Shown piece after piece: positions 58,562 to 60,394 of a stretch of DNA of 60,394 nt. The notes under the pieces were generated by a model that saw nothing but the letters and a program-made list of their open reading frames with translations, was not told where the DNA came from and ran no database searches. The position numbers and the translations under genes are program-made. How positions within the stretch are numbered: position 1 is the first letter of the stretch; each line of letters begins with the position of its first letter. This stretch comes from an uncultured Clostridia bacterium. Its GTDB lineage: Bacteria; Bacillota; Clostridia; Oscillospirales; Acutalibacteraceae. The stretch lies in the NCBI GenBank assembly GCA_947632385.1, contig CANRPD010000006.1:1-60394 (forward strand). The letters run 5' to 3'.

Positions 58562-60394
58562 ATGGAAAACAGGACGCAAAGGGACGATCGGCGGCTGGCG
58601 GTGGGGATCCTGGCCCACGTGGACGCCGGGAAGACCACGCTCTCCGAGGCGCTGCTGTACACCGCCGGGGCCATCCGGCGGCTGGGTCGGGTGGATCACC
58701 GGGACGCGTTTCTGGACACGGACGAGCAGGAGCGGCAGCGGGGGATCACCATTTTTTCCAAGCAGGCGGTGCTTTCCTGCGGCGGGGTGGAGATCACCCT
58801 GCTGGACACCCCGGGGCATGTGGACTTTTCCGCGGAGGCGGAGCGGGTGCTGCAGGTGCTGGACTGCGCCGTGCTGGTCATCAGCGGGACGGACGGGGTG
58901 CAGTCCCACACCCGGACGCTGTGGGAGCTGCTGCGGGCCCACGGCGTGCCCACCTTCCTGTTCATCAACAAAATGGACCTGCCGGGCACCCAGCGGGAGG
59001 ACCTGATGGGGCAGCTGCGGGAGGGGCTCTCCCCCGGGTGCGTGGATTTCACTCTGCCGGAGGCGGCCTGGATGGAGGAGGCGGCCACGGGCAGCGAGGC
59101 GGCCCTGGGGGAATATCTGGAGACGGGAAAGCTGGTGCGGGAAACGGTGGTGGAGCTCATCGCCCAGCGGGCGGTGTTCCCCTGCTGGTTCGGCTCGGCG
59201 CTGAAGGTGCAGGGGGTGGACGCCCTGCTGCAGGGGCTGGCGGACTGGGGGCCCCGGCCCCGGTATGGAGAGGCCTTCGGGGCCAAGGTGTTCAAGATCG
59301 GCCGGGACGGGCAGGACCGGCGGCTGACATATCTGAAGGTCACCGGCGGGACCCTGCGGGTGAAGGACAGTTTGACCGGCGTGGGCCGAAACGGAGAGCC
59401 CTGGACCGAGAAGGCGGAGCAGCTGCGGATCTACTCCGGGGAAAAGTACCGGGCGGTGGACGCCGCCCCCGCAGGGACGGTGTGCGCCGTGGCGGGGCTG
59501 GATCACACCTATGCCGGGGAGGGGCTGGGGGCCGAACGGGCCGCCCAGCCGCCGGCGCTGGAGCCGGTGCTCCATTACAAGGTGCTGCTGCCCCCGGAGG
59601 TGGACCCCCTGACGGCCCTGGGACGGCTGCGGGAGCTCAGCGAGGAGGACCCCCAGCTGCACATCCTGTGGAACGAGCGGCTGAAGGAGATCCGGGTGCA
59701 GCTGATGGGCCAGGTGCAGCTGGAGGTGCTGCAGCGGATCATCGCCCAGCGGTTCGGGTGGGCGGTGGACTTTGGGCCCGGGGGGATCGTGTACCGGGAG
59801 ACCATTGCCGGACCGGCAGAGGGCGTGGGCCACTATGAGCCCCTGCGGCACTATGCCGAGGTGCGGCTGCTGCTGGAGCCCGGAAAGCCCGGAAGCGGGC
59901 TGCAGTTCGCCTCGGCGGTGAGCGAGGACGTGCTGGAGCGCAGCTGGCAGCGGCTGATCCTCACCCACTTGGCGGAAAAACAGCACCTGGGGGTGCTGAC
60001 GGGGTCGCCCATCACGGACATGAAGATCACGCTCATCGCCGGGCGGGCCCACCTGAAGCACACGGAGGGCGGGGACTTCCGCCAGGCCACCTACCGGGCA
60101 GTGCGCCAGGGGCTGATGACCGCCCAGAGCGTGCTGCTGGAGCCCTGGTATGCCTTCCGGCTGGAGCTGCCCCCGGAGAACCTGGGGCGGGCCCTCAACG
60201 ACCTGGAGCGCATGGGCGGGCAGGCCAGCCCGCCGGAGACCGCGGGGGCCCTGACGGTGCTCATCGGCACGGCGCCGGTGAGCGAGATGCGGGGGTATTT
60301 CAGCGAGGTCACGGCCTACACCCGGGGACGGGGGCGGCTGAGCTGCACCCTGTGGGGCTACCGGCCCTGCCACAACGCCCAGGCGGTGGTGCAG
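58562..60394 (+). CDS. TetM/TetO-type ribosomal protection GTPase (C-terminal end beyond window)
   Basis: 611 residues visible from the ATG at 58562; the end is cut by the window, a few tens of residues short of the usual 640 or more. EF-G-like GTPase: G1 AHVDAGKTTLSE, G2 RGITIFSKQA, G3 LLDTPGHVDF, G4 INKMDLPG, G5 FGSALKVQG; then domains II-IV, with loop region SPITDMKITL and ATYRAVRQGL. Tet(M)-class proteins displace tetracycline from the 30S A site. GC content and codon use match the neighbours and there is no mobile DNA nearby, so it looks like a native homologue; whether it gives resistance is open. Confidence 0.87.
   Translation, partial: MENRTQRDDRRLAVGILAHVDAGKTTLSEALLYTAGAIRRLGRVDHRDAFLDTDEQERQRGITIFSKQAVLSCGGVEITLLDTPGHVDFSAEAERVLQVLDCAVLVISGTDGVQSHTRTLWELLRAHGVPTFLFINKMDLPGTQREDLMGQLREGLSPGCVDFTLPEAAWMEEAATGSEAALGEYLETGKLVRETVVELIAQRAVFPCWFGSALKVQGVDALLQGLADWGPRPRYGEAFGAKVFKIGRDGQDRRLTYLKVTGGTLRVKDSLTGVGRNGEPWTEKAEQLRIYSGEKYRAVDAAPAGTVCAVAGLDHTYAGEGLGAERAAQPPALEPVLHYKVLLPPEVDPLTALGRLRELSEEDPQLHILWNERLKEIRVQLMGQVQLEVLQRIIAQRFGWAVDFGPGGIVYRETIAGPAEGVGHYEPLRHYAEVRLLLEPGKPGSGLQFASAVSEDVLERSWQRLILTHLAEKQHLGVLTGSPITDMKITLIAGRAHLKHTEGGDFRQATYRAVRQGLMTAQSVLLEPWYAFRLELPPENLGRALNDLERMGGQASPPETAGALTVLIGTAPVSEMRGYFSEVTAYTRGRGRLSCTLWGYRPCHNAQAVVQ

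Noticed and set aside
58562..60394. Recently acquired mobile tetracycline resistance
   Set aside because: No transposase, integrase, leader-peptide attenuator or base-composition shift is visible around the gene.

Overview
The window reads as a chromosomal segment of a GC-rich, endospore-forming member of the Clostridia, most likely a gut Oscillospiraceae-type bacterium. The grounds are very high GC with long antisense reading frames, strong AGGAGG-type ribosome binding sites, canonical sigma-A promoters, AddAB instead of RecBCD, the spoIIGA-sigE pair plus spoIIR, and the clostridial gene order topA-trmFO-plsX-rnc-smc-ftsY. No rRNA, tRNA, CRISPR array, insertion sequence or phage gene was seen.

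Layout. 1-3.4 kb (minus): a hybrid sensor kinase translationally coupled to a solute-binding lipoprotein that runs off the left edge. 3.4-4.3 kb: a gene-free stretch with short degenerate repeats and a cloverleaf-shaped palindromic repeat. 4.3-6.55 kb (plus): MATE exporter, secreted barnase-type RNase and its barstar inhibitor. 6.6-9.84 kb: a three-gene minus-strand cluster that matches C-glycoside deglycosidase systems (Gfo/Idh/MocA oxidoreductase, TIM-barrel subunit, CGDB/DUF6379 subunit), divergent from a CRP/FNR-family regulator; a perfect 20-bp palindrome holds the -10 boxes of both promoters. 9.9-15 kb: DUF362 protein, malic enzyme with an ECF S-component, HAD phosphatase, RarA. 15.2-21 kb: a GH106-like glycosidase and a membrane-anchored surface protein with eight cadherin-like repeats. 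21.1-23.8 kb: lactate dehydrogenase and the sporulation pair spoIIGA-sigE. 23.8-31 kb: methyltransferase, SLOG protein, acyl-CoA synthetase with an XRE-cupin regulator, GHL10 protein, YjjG-type nucleotidase, PIG-V-like glycosyltransferase. 31-50.3 kb (all minus): a housekeeping run from infC-rpmI-rplT through an rRNA methylase, dprA, topA, trmFO, plsX, rnc, smc, ftsY, rdgB, yhbY, nadD, yqeK, rsfS and leuS to a QueG-like Fe-S protein, mostly with ATGA overlaps. 50.3-57.1 kb (minus): addB-addA. 57.1-60.4 kb: a gene-free stretch with two more cloverleaf repeats, spoIIR, and a ribosomal-protection-type GTPase running off the right edge.

How the parts work together. SpoIIR (forespore signal), SpoIIGA (protease) and SigE (its substrate) form one signalling chain and are all present. 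The infC to leuS block covers translation, tRNA and rRNA modification, chromosome segregation, protein targeting, phospholipid initiation and NAD synthesis. The accessory genes at 4-18 kb point to use of plant-type glycosides and to a toxin/immunity pair.

The two most interesting observations are the compact, dedicated C-glycoside-cleavage locus with its palindromic control region, and a family of at least five intergenic repeats that each fold into a closing stem with three arms. In the best copy (27443-27528) every base at the junction is accounted for by a stem.
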